Below are positions 9,401 to 16,548 of a stretch of DNA of 31,418 bases, piece after piece. Made by a program: the position numbers and the translations under genes. The notes under the pieces are model-generated. The model ran no database searches. It was not told the origin of the DNA and saw only the letters and a list, made by a program, of their open reading frames with translations. Origin of the DNA: an uncultured Pseudoflavonifractor sp. (lineage in GTDB: Bacteria; Bacillota; Clostridia; Oscillospirales; Oscillospiraceae); the NCBI GenBank assembly GCA_904419835.1, contig CAJFTA010000025.1, positions 1-31,418 on the forward strand, read 5' to 3'. Position 1 is the stretch's first letter, and every line of letters starts with the position of its first letter.

Positions 9401-12400
9401 TGAGCTTCACCGTCTCCGCCGCTGACGGCAGCTCCGCCACCATGGGCGGCGAGCTGGACGTCATGGAGGGCGACCAGCTGACGGTCACCGTCCGCTTCAA
9501 GGCGGGCAACACCAACAACTATGAGACCCTCTTTGGCACCGATACCGGCATCGACGTGGACAACACCCCCGAGCTGGACCACGTGGACCTGATCATGGGC
9601 CATGTCACCGGCAAGGTGGATGAGTCCCGGTACGGCAGCACCGACAACACCGACGCCAGGATCGTCAAGACCTTCAGCAAGGAAGAGCTGGCCCGGGCTC
9701 TGGGCGAGGACGGGTACTACACCCTCACCTTCCCCATGGAGGCGGACAGCGACCTGTACTTCCGCCTGCGGGGCACCACCGTGTCCCAGGTGGATGAGAA
9801 CGGCGACCCCCTCTCCGACGCGGACAACTCCGGCATCAGCGACAACCATACCCGCTTTGACACCGTCAACGACTCCAACTACGCCAGCCTCTGCTTCTAC
9901 GCCAACCCCGTCTGGGTGAACGTGGAGGAGGCCCAGACCGAGGGCGTGGAGAACGGTTCCGCCGACCTGGATCTGACCAAGATCGCCGGTTACAGCGCCG
10001 GCCAGTTCGACGTGGACGGCGGCGTCATGGAGATCGTGGCCTATAACAGCGTCAACGGCTATGCCTATGCCGTCAACGGCAAGAGCGGCCTGCTGGCCGT
10101 CATCCCCATGGATGAGCTGAAGGACACCGGCGTGGTGGCCGACCTTACGGGGACCAGTTTTGACGTGAAGGCCGCCGTGGAGGCAGCCGACGACGCCTTC
10201 TCCTACGGAGACATGACCTCCGTGGCCGTCTCCCCCGACGGCTCCACCCTGGCCGCCGCCCTCCAGGCAGAGGGCTATGCCGACGCCGGCCGGGTGGCCC
10301 TGTTCACCTGCAGCGCCGACGGCTCTCTGACCCTTCAGAAGGTGGTCGCTGTGGGCGTGCAGCCCGACATGGTCACCTTCGCGGACAACAACACCGTCCT
10401 CACTGCCGACGAGGGCGAGCCCCGGGAGGGCTACGGCGAGGGGACCACAGACCCCAAGGGCTCTGTCAGCGTGGTGGACGTGACCGCAGGCACCGCCGCT
10501 GTGGCGGACTTCACCGCCTTTGACGCCCAGCGGGAGGACCTGGTCTCCGCCGGCATTGTCCTGAAGAAGGACACCGCCCCCTCGGTGGACCTGGAGCCTG
10601 AGTACATCGCCGTGTCCGGCGGCAAGGCCTATGTGACACTCCAGGAGGCCAACGCCATCGCTGTACTGGACATCGCGTCCAGGACCTTCACCGGCATCTA
10701 CTCCGCCGGGTTTGAGGATTACAGCGCCACCCCCGTGGACATCGACAAGAAGGACGAGGCCTACAGCCCCAAGACCTACGAGAGCCTGCTGGGCATCCGC
10801 ATGCCCGACGGCATCGCCGCCTTTGAGCAGGGCGGCAGGACCTACCTGCTCACCGCCAACGAGGGCGACAGCCGGGAGTGGGGCGACTACCTCAACGAGG
10901 ACGAGGTAAACTTCGGCAAGGAGGGGAATACCTCCCCCACCGGGGCCATCACCGCGGAGAACTCCGGCCTTACCGGCAAGGTGGTGTTCTTCCTGACCGG
11001 AGACTACGACGGCCTGAACGCCGAAAAGGACTACCTCTTCGGCGGCCGCTCCTTCACTCTCTACGAGGTCACCGACACCGGCATTGAGGAGGTCTTTACC
11101 AGCGGCGACGACTTTGAGGCCCTCACCGCCAGATACTTCCCCGACTACTTCAACGCCTCCAATGACAACGCCGTCAAGGACGACCGCTCCGGCAAGAAGG
11201 GCCCCGAGGCCGAGAGCGTCGCCGTGGGCGCCGTGGACGGCAGAATTTACGCCTTCATCGCCCTGGAGCGCACCGGCGGCGTGATGGTCTACGATGTGAC
11301 CGACCCGGCCAGCGCCTCCTATGTCAACTACATCAACTCCCGTGACTTTGCCTCCACCGTCCCCGGCTCCGAGGAGTACGACGAGGGCGAGCTGGACAAG
11401 TGGGTCACCGGCGGCGATGTGGCCCCCGAGGGCTTTGCCTTTGTCCCCGCCGCCGTCAGCCCCACCGGGGAGGCCCTGCTGCTGACCGCCTGCGAGGTGT
11501 CCGGCACCGTGGCGGTCTATGAGCTGGAGCCGGAAGAGGCTCAGGTGCCCTCCGGCGGCGGCTCCTCCGGGAACAGGACCGAGACCACCACCAACCCCGA
11601 CGGCTCCGTCACCACAACGGTCACCAGGCCGGACGGCTCCAAGACCGAGACCACCAAGGCCCCCAACGGCGCCTCCTCCGTGGTGAACACCGACCAGAAC
11701 GGCCGGGTGGAGGCCCGGGTGGAGCTGCCCGCCGGCGTGGTGAGCGCCGCCGCGGAGCAGGACGGGACCGCGGCCCTGCCCATGCCCGGCCTGACCGCCT
11801 CCGCCGACTGGGAGAGCGCACCCACCGTCACCGTGGATCTGCCCGAGGGGACTGCCGTCAAGGTGGAAATCCCCGTGGAGAACGTGACCGCCGGCACCGT
11901 GGCCGTGCTGGTGGGGGCGGACGGCACCGAGACCGTCATCAAGGACAGCATTACCACCGAGCGCGGCGTGGCCGTCAAGCTGTCTGACGGAGACACCGTG
12001 AAGATTGTGGACAACACCAGGGCCTTTGCCGACGTGCCCAATGGCTACTGGGGCACGGACGCCATCGCCTTTGTCACCAGCCGGGAGCTGTTCAACGGCA
12101 CCGGCGGGACCACCTTTGACCCGGCCGGGGAGATGACCCGGGCCATGGTGCTCACCGTCCTGGCCCGCTACGACGGCCAGGACACCGCCGGCGGCAGCAC
12201 CTGGTACGAGCAGGGCGTCCAGTGGGCGGTGGACAGCGGCGTGTCCGACGGCGCCAGCCTGGACAGCGCCGTCTCCCGCGAGCAGCTGGTCACCATGCTC
12301 TGGCGCTACGCCGGCAGCCCTGCGGCTCAGGGCAGCCTGGACGTCTATCCCGACAGCGCCGCCGTCAGCGGCTGGGCCGCTCAGGCCATGGCCTGGGCGG

Positions 12401-12516
12401 TGGAGGCCGGGCTGATTACCGGCACCGGAGCCGGGGCGCTCAATCCCCAGGGCACCGCCACCCGGGCGGAGGTGGCCGCCATTCTGGCCCGCTTTGTGGA
12501 GAACGTCAGCTTCTGA
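6472..12516 (+). CDS. Giant secreted SLH-anchored phosphoesterase (LamG, calcineurin-like, PHP-like, choice-of-anchor I)
   Basis: A 2014-residue cell-surface protein. Signal peptide 1-29 (cleavage after ASA). LamG/concanavalin-like domain about 43-285. Calcineurin-like metallophosphoesterase about 308-590 with PDTQN (about 316), GDVVDDN (about 352), GNHDGW (about 387), TTHD (about 483) and GGHSHG (about 522). PHP-like metal hydrolase about 630-990 with EYHTHTG, GLADH, NHPSRH and NSDFHF. A choice-of-anchor I beta-propeller-type region about 1165-1685 (DEGEPREGYGEG, DLEPEYIAVSG, PDGIAAFEQGG). A Thr-rich PDGS repeat linker about 1690-1750. C-terminal SLH repeats from about 1853 to the end. The start is ATG 6472 with AAGGAG seven bases upstream; the open frame extends further upstream but only through the previous gene. 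It probably hydrolyses extracellular phosphate esters at the cell wall. Exact substrates cannot be read from sequence. Confidence 0.85.
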   Translation: MNLCVKRIGSLALALLLAAQTLGTAPASAVDAAEEAGEQPRVVADWKFGRDYTTGSIADGSLIIEDQSGNENDLKMQTYGQGNWEDYLSFSDDSMTGQGGSMVFDGDTSSKTGADFITVDGAAINSEEFTDGYTMEFLYYFPEDWTAADQWMSLIGRQGAGGGNPEGEQGTMYASISNCKEIQFITGNAEGSHTMSSAAWSVSMDEGGVWYHIAIVSDGHEIATYVNGCEAFRDYVSDEMVGMYADPADGRFRVGSSWWDGLDKFLQGSIQEIRISGAPLEREQWLVPNPEDYVENFGSNETYTLRNEDNYNIVLIPDTQNTVEFRPDVMNAAIDGLIDSADELNVAGVIHLGDVVDDNNDDAQYVGARDAFYRLPDAGIKFLIQMGNHDGWSSGIHNYYNSFSGKSTAWTRRTGWYLTQSPNGDGNSSYMFLRAGSYNYLVISLSCTGSGSGANNNTGWDSADEAWLRSVLEEYPNCPTIVTTHDLQNCSDTQPSAIKLSSRGTQLWNIVKDYDQVFMLVGGHSHGSGVEELTNTSGKQVISILTDLQFSYNGGNGWFRYLEFDESADKIYYSLYSPYAASLDESEKSFFDVNFLTGPGNQGEISIDFDQRFAGMAREEQETQTEGKWMTGEYHTHTGQSKDATSAFMSLTNVLAAAFRNDEVLQDEANSAARFDNIRYGDAFDFLGLADHLRQSYNGVDGQGNGQYNTAFYVAVQTQIRELEKLQVKGEYTDKLLNTGFEWDMPGLDHASVGVLDENGEASVSGIHAFEWLYASQGSGDDPTSLFTLDEKSDDMDEQAVYGDRQHDGQAETAYDAVAWLEENYPGSYALPNHPSRHNGGSGEVTIENLRRLNDAAPSVVFGFEGMPGNQMSGSGRCELPADAIRNGADEMISITGGVWDALLSEGRRFYNFANSDFHFKVSADEQYSSGYWASEYSANQVWVEPGDDGQFTFSDVVEGMRSGNAYSVYGNLISDLSFTVSAADGSSATMGGELDVMEGDQLTVTVRFKAGNTNNYETLFGTDTGIDVDNTPELDHVDLIMGHVTGKVDESRYGSTDNTDARIVKTFSKEELARALGEDGYYTLTFPMEADSDLYFRLRGTTVSQVDENGDPLSDADNSGISDNHTRFDTVNDSNYASLCFYANPVWVNVEEAQTEGVENGSADLDLTKIAGYSAGQFDVDGGVMEIVAYNSVNGYAYAVNGKSGLLAVIPMDELKDTGVVADLTGTSFDVKAAVEAADDAFSYGDMTSVAVSPDGSTLAAALQAEGYADAGRVALFTCSADGSLTLQKVVAVGVQPDMVTFADNNTVLTADEGEPREGYGEGTTDPKGSVSVVDVTAGTAAVADFTAFDAQREDLVSAGIVLKKDTAPSVDLEPEYIAVSGGKAYVTLQEANAIAVLDIASRTFTGIYSAGFEDYSATPVDIDKKDEAYSPKTYESLLGIRMPDGIAAFEQGGRTYLLTANEGDSREWGDYLNEDEVNFGKEGNTSPTGAITAENSGLTGKVVFFLTGDYDGLNAEKDYLFGGRSFTLYEVTDTGIEEVFTSGDDFEALTARYFPDYFNASNDNAVKDDRSGKKGPEAESVAVGAVDGRIYAFIALERTGGVMVYDVTDPASASYVNYINSRDFASTVPGSEEYDEGELDKWVTGGDVAPEGFAFVPAAVSPTGEALLLTACEVSGTVAVYELEPEEAQVPSGGGSSGNRTETTTNPDGSVTTTVTRPDGSKTETTKAPNGASSVVNTDQNGRVEARVELPAGVVSAAAEQDGTAALPMPGLTASADWESAPTVTVDLPEGTAVKVEIPVENVTAGTVAVLVGADGTETVIKDSITTERGVAVKLSDGDTVKIVDNTRAFADVPNGYWGTDAIAFVTSRELFNGTGGTTFDPAGEMTRAMVLTVLARYDGQDTAGGSTWYEQGVQWAVDSGVSDGASLDSAVSREQLVTMLWRYAGSPAAQGSLDVYPDSAAVSGWAAQAMAWAVEAGLITGTGAGALNPQGTATRAEVAAILARFVENVSF

Positions 12517-12532
12517 TTCCGCTTTCAAATGA

Positions 12533-12575
12533 GACGGGAAACGCCCTTCTGGAAAGAGGGGCGTTTCCCGTCTTT
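12533..12575 (+). terminator. Hairpin terminator after the SLH phosphoesterase gene
   Basis: Fourteen-base perfect arms (12533-12546 and 12559-12572; GACGGGAAACGCCC and its complement) are followed by a short TTT. It sits between convergent genes and could serve both strands. Confidence 0.8.
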
Positions 12576-12590
12576 GCGCCGCCGCAGCGC

Positions 12591-12803
12591 TCAGAGCTGC
12601 TGGAGCTCCTGAAGGGTGTCGCGAATTACCTGCTTGGGGATGTACGCCCCCGCAAACGAGACGAGCTGCTCCAGGGTGACAGTCCTGGAGGCCCCCAGCA
12701 GGGGATGCTTCATCACCATGGGAAAGCGGCGCTGGAACACCGCCCGGGACTTGGGATTGTCCAGCAGCTCGCCCACCGTGATTTTATTGTGCTTTAAGTC
12801 CAA
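12591..12803 (-). CDS. Small protein of unknown function
   Basis: A 70-residue protein with TTG as start codon, fixed by a strong GGAGGTG site seven bases upstream. The sequence begins ITVGELLDNPKSRAVFQRRF and later has a PLLGASRTVTLEQLVSFAG segment. From memory, similar short helical modules (GELL-NP-A, then a GM-K-TLxQ motif) occur as C-terminal tails of Firmicutes glycosidases and as stand-alone proteins. No function is known to me. It is monocistronic and convergent with the large phosphoesterase gene. No membrane segment or cysteine cluster is visible. Confidence 0.7.
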   Translation of the reverse strand: MDLKHNKITVGELLDNPKSRAVFQRRFPMVMKHPLLGASRTVTLEQLVSFAGAYIPKQVIRDTLQELQQL

Positions 12804-12871
12804 ACCGGTTCACCTCCACCCACATTGTATGCAGGGCGGCGGGCAGAGAAGCACAGAAAGAGAATCTCCCC

Positions 12872-12900
12872 TTGCGCGCCGGGCCATTGTCACATATAAT
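12872..12900 (+). promoter_or_regulatory. Promoter of the gamma-carbonic anhydrase operon
   Basis: TTGCGC (12872-12877) and a perfect TATAAT (12895-12900) are separated by 17 bases, about 75 bases before the start codon at 12975. Confidence 0.6.
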
Positions 12901-12974
12901 AGTTCTGTTTATTATTATGTCTGCTGAATGTAGTACGAATTATGCGTATTATAAAAGCGCCAGGAGATGATAAC

Positions 12975-13499
12975 ATGATTGTCCGGTGGGAAGACAAAGA
13001 GCCCCGGCTGGACCCGTCGGTGCGCATGGCGGAGAGCGCCGCCGCGGTGGGCGACGTAACCGCTGAGGCAGGGGTCAGTCTGTGGTACGGCGCAGTGGTG
13101 CGGGGGGACGTGAGCCCCATCCGCATCGGCCGGGACACCAATATCCAGGACAACGCGGTCATCCACGGGGACCCAGGCGTGCCCACAGAGCTGGGAGAAC
13201 AGGTGTCGGTGGGCCACAGCGCCGTGCTCCACAGCTGCCGGGTGGAGGACGGCTGCGTCATCGGCATGGGGGCTGTGGTGCTCCGGGACTGCGTCATCGG
13301 GGCGGAGTCCATGGTGGCGGCGGGCGCTGTGGTGGCCGGCGGGGCCGTCATTCCGCCGGGCAGCCTGGTGGCGGGCGTCCCCGGACGGGTGAAGCGGGCC
13401 CTGACGCCGGAGGAGCGGCGCAGACAGAGAGAGAACGCGGCGGAGTACCTCCGCCTTTCCGGGCAGCTGCCCCGGGTGGAGAAAAGGAGCGAAGTATGA
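12975..13499 (+). CDS. Gamma-carbonic anhydrase family protein (left-handed beta-helix)
   Basis: A 174-residue hexapeptide-repeat protein of the YrdA/PaaY/CaiE type. The repeats (for example VSPIRIGRDTNIQDNAVIHGD) form a left-handed beta-helix that trimerises. The metal-binding histidines are visible as His64 (VIHGD), His81 and His86 (VGHSAVLH), matching zinc or iron sites of gamma-carbonic anhydrases. Activity may be CO2 hydration, but many YrdA-like members are inactive or have other roles. Start ATG 12975 was chosen over an upstream ATG at 12942 because GGAGA lies seven bases before it. Its stop overlaps the next gene's ATG (ATGA), so the two are translationally coupled. Confidence 0.9.
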   Translation: MIVRWEDKEPRLDPSVRMAESAAAVGDVTAEAGVSLWYGAVVRGDVSPIRIGRDTNIQDNAVIHGDPGVPTELGEQVSVGHSAVLHSCRVEDGCVIGMGAVVLRDCVIGAESMVAAGAVVAGGAVIPPGSLVAGVPGRVKRALTPEERRRQRENAAEYLRLSGQLPRVEKRSEV

Positions 13500-14344
13500 G
13501 AAGAAAAAAGCGGACCGAAGAGGCCGGAAAGTACCACAAGACCCTGCGGGAGCAGATTCGGGAGAACAAGGCGCTGGCGGCGGTATACATTGTGCTGCGG
13601 GTCCTGGTGGTCCTGATCATGGTGGCCCAGTTCTTCAACGGGAACTTTGAAAACGTGTTCCTGTGCCTGCTTACCCTAGTGCTCTTTACCATTCCCAGCT
13701 TTATTGAGCGCACCATAAAAATCGACGTGCCCGATACGCTGGAGGTCATCATTCTCCTGTTCATTTTTGCCGCGGAGATGCTGGGCGAGATCGGGTCCTA
13801 CTACACCCAATACCCCTACTGGGACACCATGCTCCACACCCTCAACGGCTTCCTCTGCGCGGCCATTGGCTTCTCTCTGGTGGACATCCTCAACCGCAGC
13901 GACCGCTTCACCTTCTCCCTCTCCCCGGTCTATCTGGCCGTGGTGGCCTTCTGCTTCTCCATGACGGTGGGCGTGCTGTGGGAGTTCTTCGAGTGGGCCA
14001 TGGACAGCTTTTTCCTGCTGGACATGCAGAAGGACGCGGTGGTCAATACCATCAGCACCGTTATGCTGGACCCCACCGGCGGCAACCATCCCCAGCAGAT
14101 TAAGGACATCACCGACGTGATTGTGGTCACGGCGGACGGCACCCAGCGGGCGCTGGGCCTGGGCGGCTATCTGGACATCGGCATCAACGACACCATGAAG
14201 GACCTGTTCGTCAACTTCATCGGCGCCCTGGTGTTCTCCATCATCGGCTTTTTCTATGTGAAAAACCGTGGCAAGGGCCGGTTTGCCCGGCGGTTCATCC
14301 CCCGCCTGGTGAAGGAGAGCGGGGAGAAAAAGACCCAGGGATAA
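13496..14344 (+). CDS. Integral membrane protein, DUF2238/YjdF-like
   Basis: A 282-residue polytopic membrane protein beginning with a basic MRRKKR segment. Hydrophobic stretches include AVYIVLRVLVVLIMVAQFF, VFLCLLTLVLFTIPSFI, TLEVIILLFIFAAEML and VYLAVVAFCFSMTVGVL, plus a last helix near the C terminus. Motifs YWDTMLHTLNGF, GVLWEFFEWAMD and NDTMKDLFVNFIGA resemble the DUF2238/YjdF family, whose function is unknown. It overlaps the carbonic anhydrase gene by four bases. That coupling may mean a shared role, possibly at the membrane, but this is inference. The start ATG is preceded by AAAAGGAG inside the upstream gene. Confidence 0.8.
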   Translation: MRRKKRTEEAGKYHKTLREQIRENKALAAVYIVLRVLVVLIMVAQFFNGNFENVFLCLLTLVLFTIPSFIERTIKIDVPDTLEVIILLFIFAAEMLGEIGSYYTQYPYWDTMLHTLNGFLCAAIGFSLVDILNRSDRFTFSLSPVYLAVVAFCFSMTVGVLWEFFEWAMDSFFLLDMQKDAVVNTISTVMLDPTGGNHPQQIKDITDVIVVTADGTQRALGLGGYLDIGINDTMKDLFVNFIGALVFSIIGFFYVKNRGKGRFARRFIPRLVKESGEKKTQG

Positions 14345-14428
14345 CGCGCATATTTTCCCCGGGAGAGCGGATACTAGAGATGGCCGGGGTTCCGGCCGTT
14401 CATTCTCTCTCTCAAGGAGGATTACGCT

Positions 14429-14611
14429 ATGAATTCCAATCCCAGCATCAAATGCTCCGTGTCCAGCTGCGCCTATCACAACGGCCAGCAGAGCGCCTGT
14501 ACCCTGAACGAGATTAAGGTGGGCTGCACCGGCACCGACGTGGCCGACTGCTCCTCCACTGAGTGCGCTTCCTTCAAGTTGGGCAATCACGGCACCTGCT
14601 GCAAGCGCTGA
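14429..14611 (+). CDS. DUF1540 domain Cys-rich small protein
   Basis: A 60-residue protein with eight cysteines (9, 14, 24, 33, 41, 46, 57, 58). It has the DUF1540 pattern of the IKCSVSSCAYH start followed by NEIKVGC and CSSTECASF. It is probably a small metal-binding protein. DUF1540 proteins are common in spore-forming Clostridia, and their function is not established. A strong AAGGAGG site precedes the ATG. A hairpin terminator follows directly. Confidence 0.85.
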   Translation: MNSNPSIKCSVSSCAYHNGQQSACTLNEIKVGCTGTDVADCSSTECASFKLGNHGTCCKR

Positions 14612-14623
14612 GCCAGTGAGACA

Positions 14624-14659
14624 AAAATCCCCGGCGGCCTGATGGCCGTCGGGGATTTT
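14624..14659 (+). terminator. Bidirectional terminator between the DUF1540 gene and the rnf operon
   Basis: Sixteen-base arms (14624-14639 and 14644-14659) with one G-T wobble surround a TGAT loop. The stem base is A-rich on one side and T-rich on the other, as expected for a terminator serving both the plus-strand gene and the end of rnfA (stop at 14677). Confidence 0.88.
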
Positions 14660-14676
14660 CCCTTGTAAGGAGCCGG

Positions 14677-15258
14677 CTACCACAGCTGGAAGCCGGTAAA
14701 GCCCAGCAGGGCCAGGGCTACCAGCCCCGCCGCCGCCATGGCGATGGGGAGGCCGGAGAAGGACCTGGGCACCCTGGCGTAGGAGATGCGCTCCCACACG
14801 GATACAAACAACAGCCCGGCCGCAGTAAACCCGATGCCGGCCAGAAGCCCGCTGCGGAGGGCCGGCATCAGCCCGGTCTCCGAGCGGGAGACCAGCAGGG
14901 CCCCGCCCAGCACGGCACAGTTAACTGCCGCCAGGGGCAGGCTCTGCCGCAGGCGTTCCGCCTTTCCCGGCAGGAGCCGGGTCATAAGATAGTTGGCAAG
15001 CCAGGCCAGACCGGCGGCCAGCAGCAGGAAGAGAGACTCTTCCAGGTAATCCGCCCCGAAGGGGGCGAGCAGGAAGGCGTACATAACCCAGCAGAGAACC
15101 ATGGAGACCGTCAGACCGGCCGTGACGGCCAGGCCCATGGCCAGGGCGGAGCGGTACCCGCCGTCCAGGGGACCGGGCAGGCCCAGCCGCCGGGCCACGC
15201 CGAACTGCTCCGCCACAAGGGAGGCCAGGGACAGGGCGAACAGCGCGATGACGCTCAC
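14677..15258 (-). CDS. rnfA: Rnf/Nqr-type electron transport complex subunit RnfA, divergent
   Basis: A 193-residue membrane protein with six predicted helices, homologous to RnfA/RsxA/NqrE. The C-terminal part aligns well (FSGLPIAMAAAGLVALALLGF). In the family two cysteines help bind an intramembrane [2Fe-2S] cluster. The second is kept (Cys114, AAVNCAVLG). The first, normally in LG(L/I)CPF, is replaced (RRLGLPGPLDGG, about residues 23-34). The start is GTG, overlapping the rnfE stop (GTGA), with GGAGG upstream. It is the last gene of the operon; rnfB, which normally follows, is absent and a terminator lies 18 bases away. Confidence 0.88.
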   Translation of the reverse strand: MSVIALFALSLASLVAEQFGVARRLGLPGPLDGGYRSALAMGLAVTAGLTVSMVLCWVMYAFLLAPFGADYLEESLFLLLAAGLAWLANYLMTRLLPGKAERLRQSLPLAAVNCAVLGGALLVSRSETGLMPALRSGLLAGIGFTAAGLLFVSVWERISYARVPRSFSGLPIAMAAAGLVALALLGFTGFQLW

Positions 15259-15977
15259 GGCTTCTCCCTCCTCTCAAGCCGGGCGGAGACCCAGCGGATC
15301 AGGGCGGACAGACAGGCCAGCAGCAGGAGGCCGCCGCAGGGGGCGGCTGCCAGCAGGACGGGGGGCAGATCACCCGGAAGAGCGGCGCCCCACAGGGTGC
15401 CCCTGCCCAGCAGCTCCCGCAGGGCGCTGAGGGCGGCCAGGGCGATGGTAAAGCCGATGCCCGCCGCCAGGCCGTCCACAGCGGCGTAGCCCGGAGTAAA
15501 CCGGCGGGAGAAGGCCCCCCGCCGGGCCAGCATGGCGGCATTGACGGCGGCGGGCAGGAGGAACAGCGGCGCTCCCCCGGTCAGGCTGGGGAAGCAGGCC
15601 TGAAGCACCAGACCGGCGGCGGTGAGAATGGCGGCCGCCGCAATCAGATAGCAGGGGATGCGCAGGGCGGGGGAGGTGAGGGGCCGGAGAATGGCGGCGG
15701 CCAGATTGGTGCACACCAGCACCGCCGTCATGGCCAGCCCCATGCCCAGCCCGCCGGGCAGGGTGGAGGAGCAGGGCAGAACCGCCGCCGTCAGCAGAAG
15801 CAGCACCACCGCCGGATTGCGCAGGGCAAGCCCCCGGCGGAACAGCCCGGCCACCCGGCCGGGCTCCATGGAGAAGCTGTCCCGCAGCCACCGGAGAGCG
15901 GCGGGGCCAAAGGCCCGGATCCGCTCCCGGGCCTGCTGCCGGAACACAGTCCAGCCCTCAGTTTTCTCCTTCTTCAC
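15255..15977 (-). CDS. rnfE: Rnf/Nqr-type electron transport complex subunit RnfE, divergent
   Basis: A 240-residue membrane protein homologous to RnfE/RsxE/NqrD. Family motifs kept include GGLGMGLA (about 75-82), VDGLAAGIGFTIAL and LRELLGRGTLWG. Both family cysteines for the intramembrane [2Fe-2S] cluster are missing. The LGLCP position is TAA (residues 63-65) and the NC of (T/V)NC is Asn146-Ala147. A non-aligned Cys69 lies five residues on. There are about 45 extra N-terminal residues. The chosen start is GTG at 15977, eight bases after AAGGAGG; an in-frame GTG at 15986 sits on that site. It overlaps rnfG by 20 bases. Confidence 0.87.
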   Translation of the reverse strand: MKKEKTEGWTVFRQQARERIRAFGPAALRWLRDSFSMEPGRVAGLFRRGLALRNPAVVLLLLTAAVLPCSSTLPGGLGMGLAMTAVLVCTNLAAAILRPLTSPALRIPCYLIAAAAILTAAGLVLQACFPSLTGGAPLFLLPAAVNAAMLARRGAFSRRFTPGYAAVDGLAAGIGFTIALAALSALRELLGRGTLWGAALPGDLPPVLLAAAPCGGLLLLACLSALIRWVSARLERREKP

Positions 15978-16548
15978 TGACCGCACCTCCTTCCGCGCCG
16001 TATGCGGCCACCGCCGCCAGGGCCTGGCTGACTCCCTGGGCCACCGCCCGGCTGCTCTCGGTGGCGCCGGAGACCGCCTCCACAGCGTTGGCGCCGGATC
16101 CGATCCGCACGGTGCCGGACAGGCCCAGGAAGGCGTCCAGGAAGGACGCGTCCTCCACGCCGTCCCCCAGGCCGGGGGTCTCCCGGTGGGAGAGAATGGC
16201 CACGCCGGTGACAGCGCCCTGAGCGCTCACGCCAACCATCAGCTTCATGGGGCCGCCGAACCCGTCGGCGGTCACCTCCACGCAATAGCCCGCCAGAACC
16301 TCGCCCTGCCAGGCGGCGTACATGTCATCCGCCATGGCCGGGTCATAGGGCAGCTGGGAGAAAACCACGGCGTCCGGCGGCGATACCGACTCCATCACCG
16401 CCTGTCTGGCCTCCGCCGTTCTGCGGAGAATCGCTCCGGCGGTCACAAGCCGCACCACAAGCACCAGCAGCAGGGCGAACAGTATGGTACCTGCCAGCAC
16501 CAGCGCCGAGCGGCGCCAGGCTGGGCTGCGGAATTTGGATTCCCTCAT
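15958..16548 (-). CDS. rnfG: Rnf/Nqr-type electron transport complex subunit RnfG (FMN-binding)
   Basis: A 196-residue protein with one N-terminal membrane helix (about 15-38) and an extracytosolic FMN-binding domain. The covalent flavinylation motif is intact: SGAT at residues 160-163, with Thr163 the FMN acceptor, followed by ESSRAV. The family HRETPGLGDGV segment is also present (about 121-131). Modification would need an ApbE flavin transferase, which is not in this window. The start ATG overlaps the rnfD stop (ATGA) and has AAGGAGG upstream. It appears fully functional, unlike parts of rnfA, rnfE and rnfC. Confidence 0.92.
   Translation of the reverse strand: MRESKFRSPAWRRSALVLAGTILFALLLVLVVRLVTAGAILRRTAEARQAVMESVSPPDAVVFSQLPYDPAMADDMYAAWQGEVLAGYCVEVTADGFGGPMKLMVGVSAQGAVTGVAILSHRETPGLGDGVEDASFLDAFLGLSGTVRIGSGANAVEAVSGATESSRAVAQGVSQALAAVAAYGAEGGAVSEEGEN

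Noticed and set aside
7825..12528. 1567-codon minus-strand open frame opposite the SLH phosphoesterase
   Set aside because: It is Gly/Val/His-rich shadow sequence produced by GC-rich codon bias. The plus-strand frame has a signal peptide, metal motifs and SLH domains.
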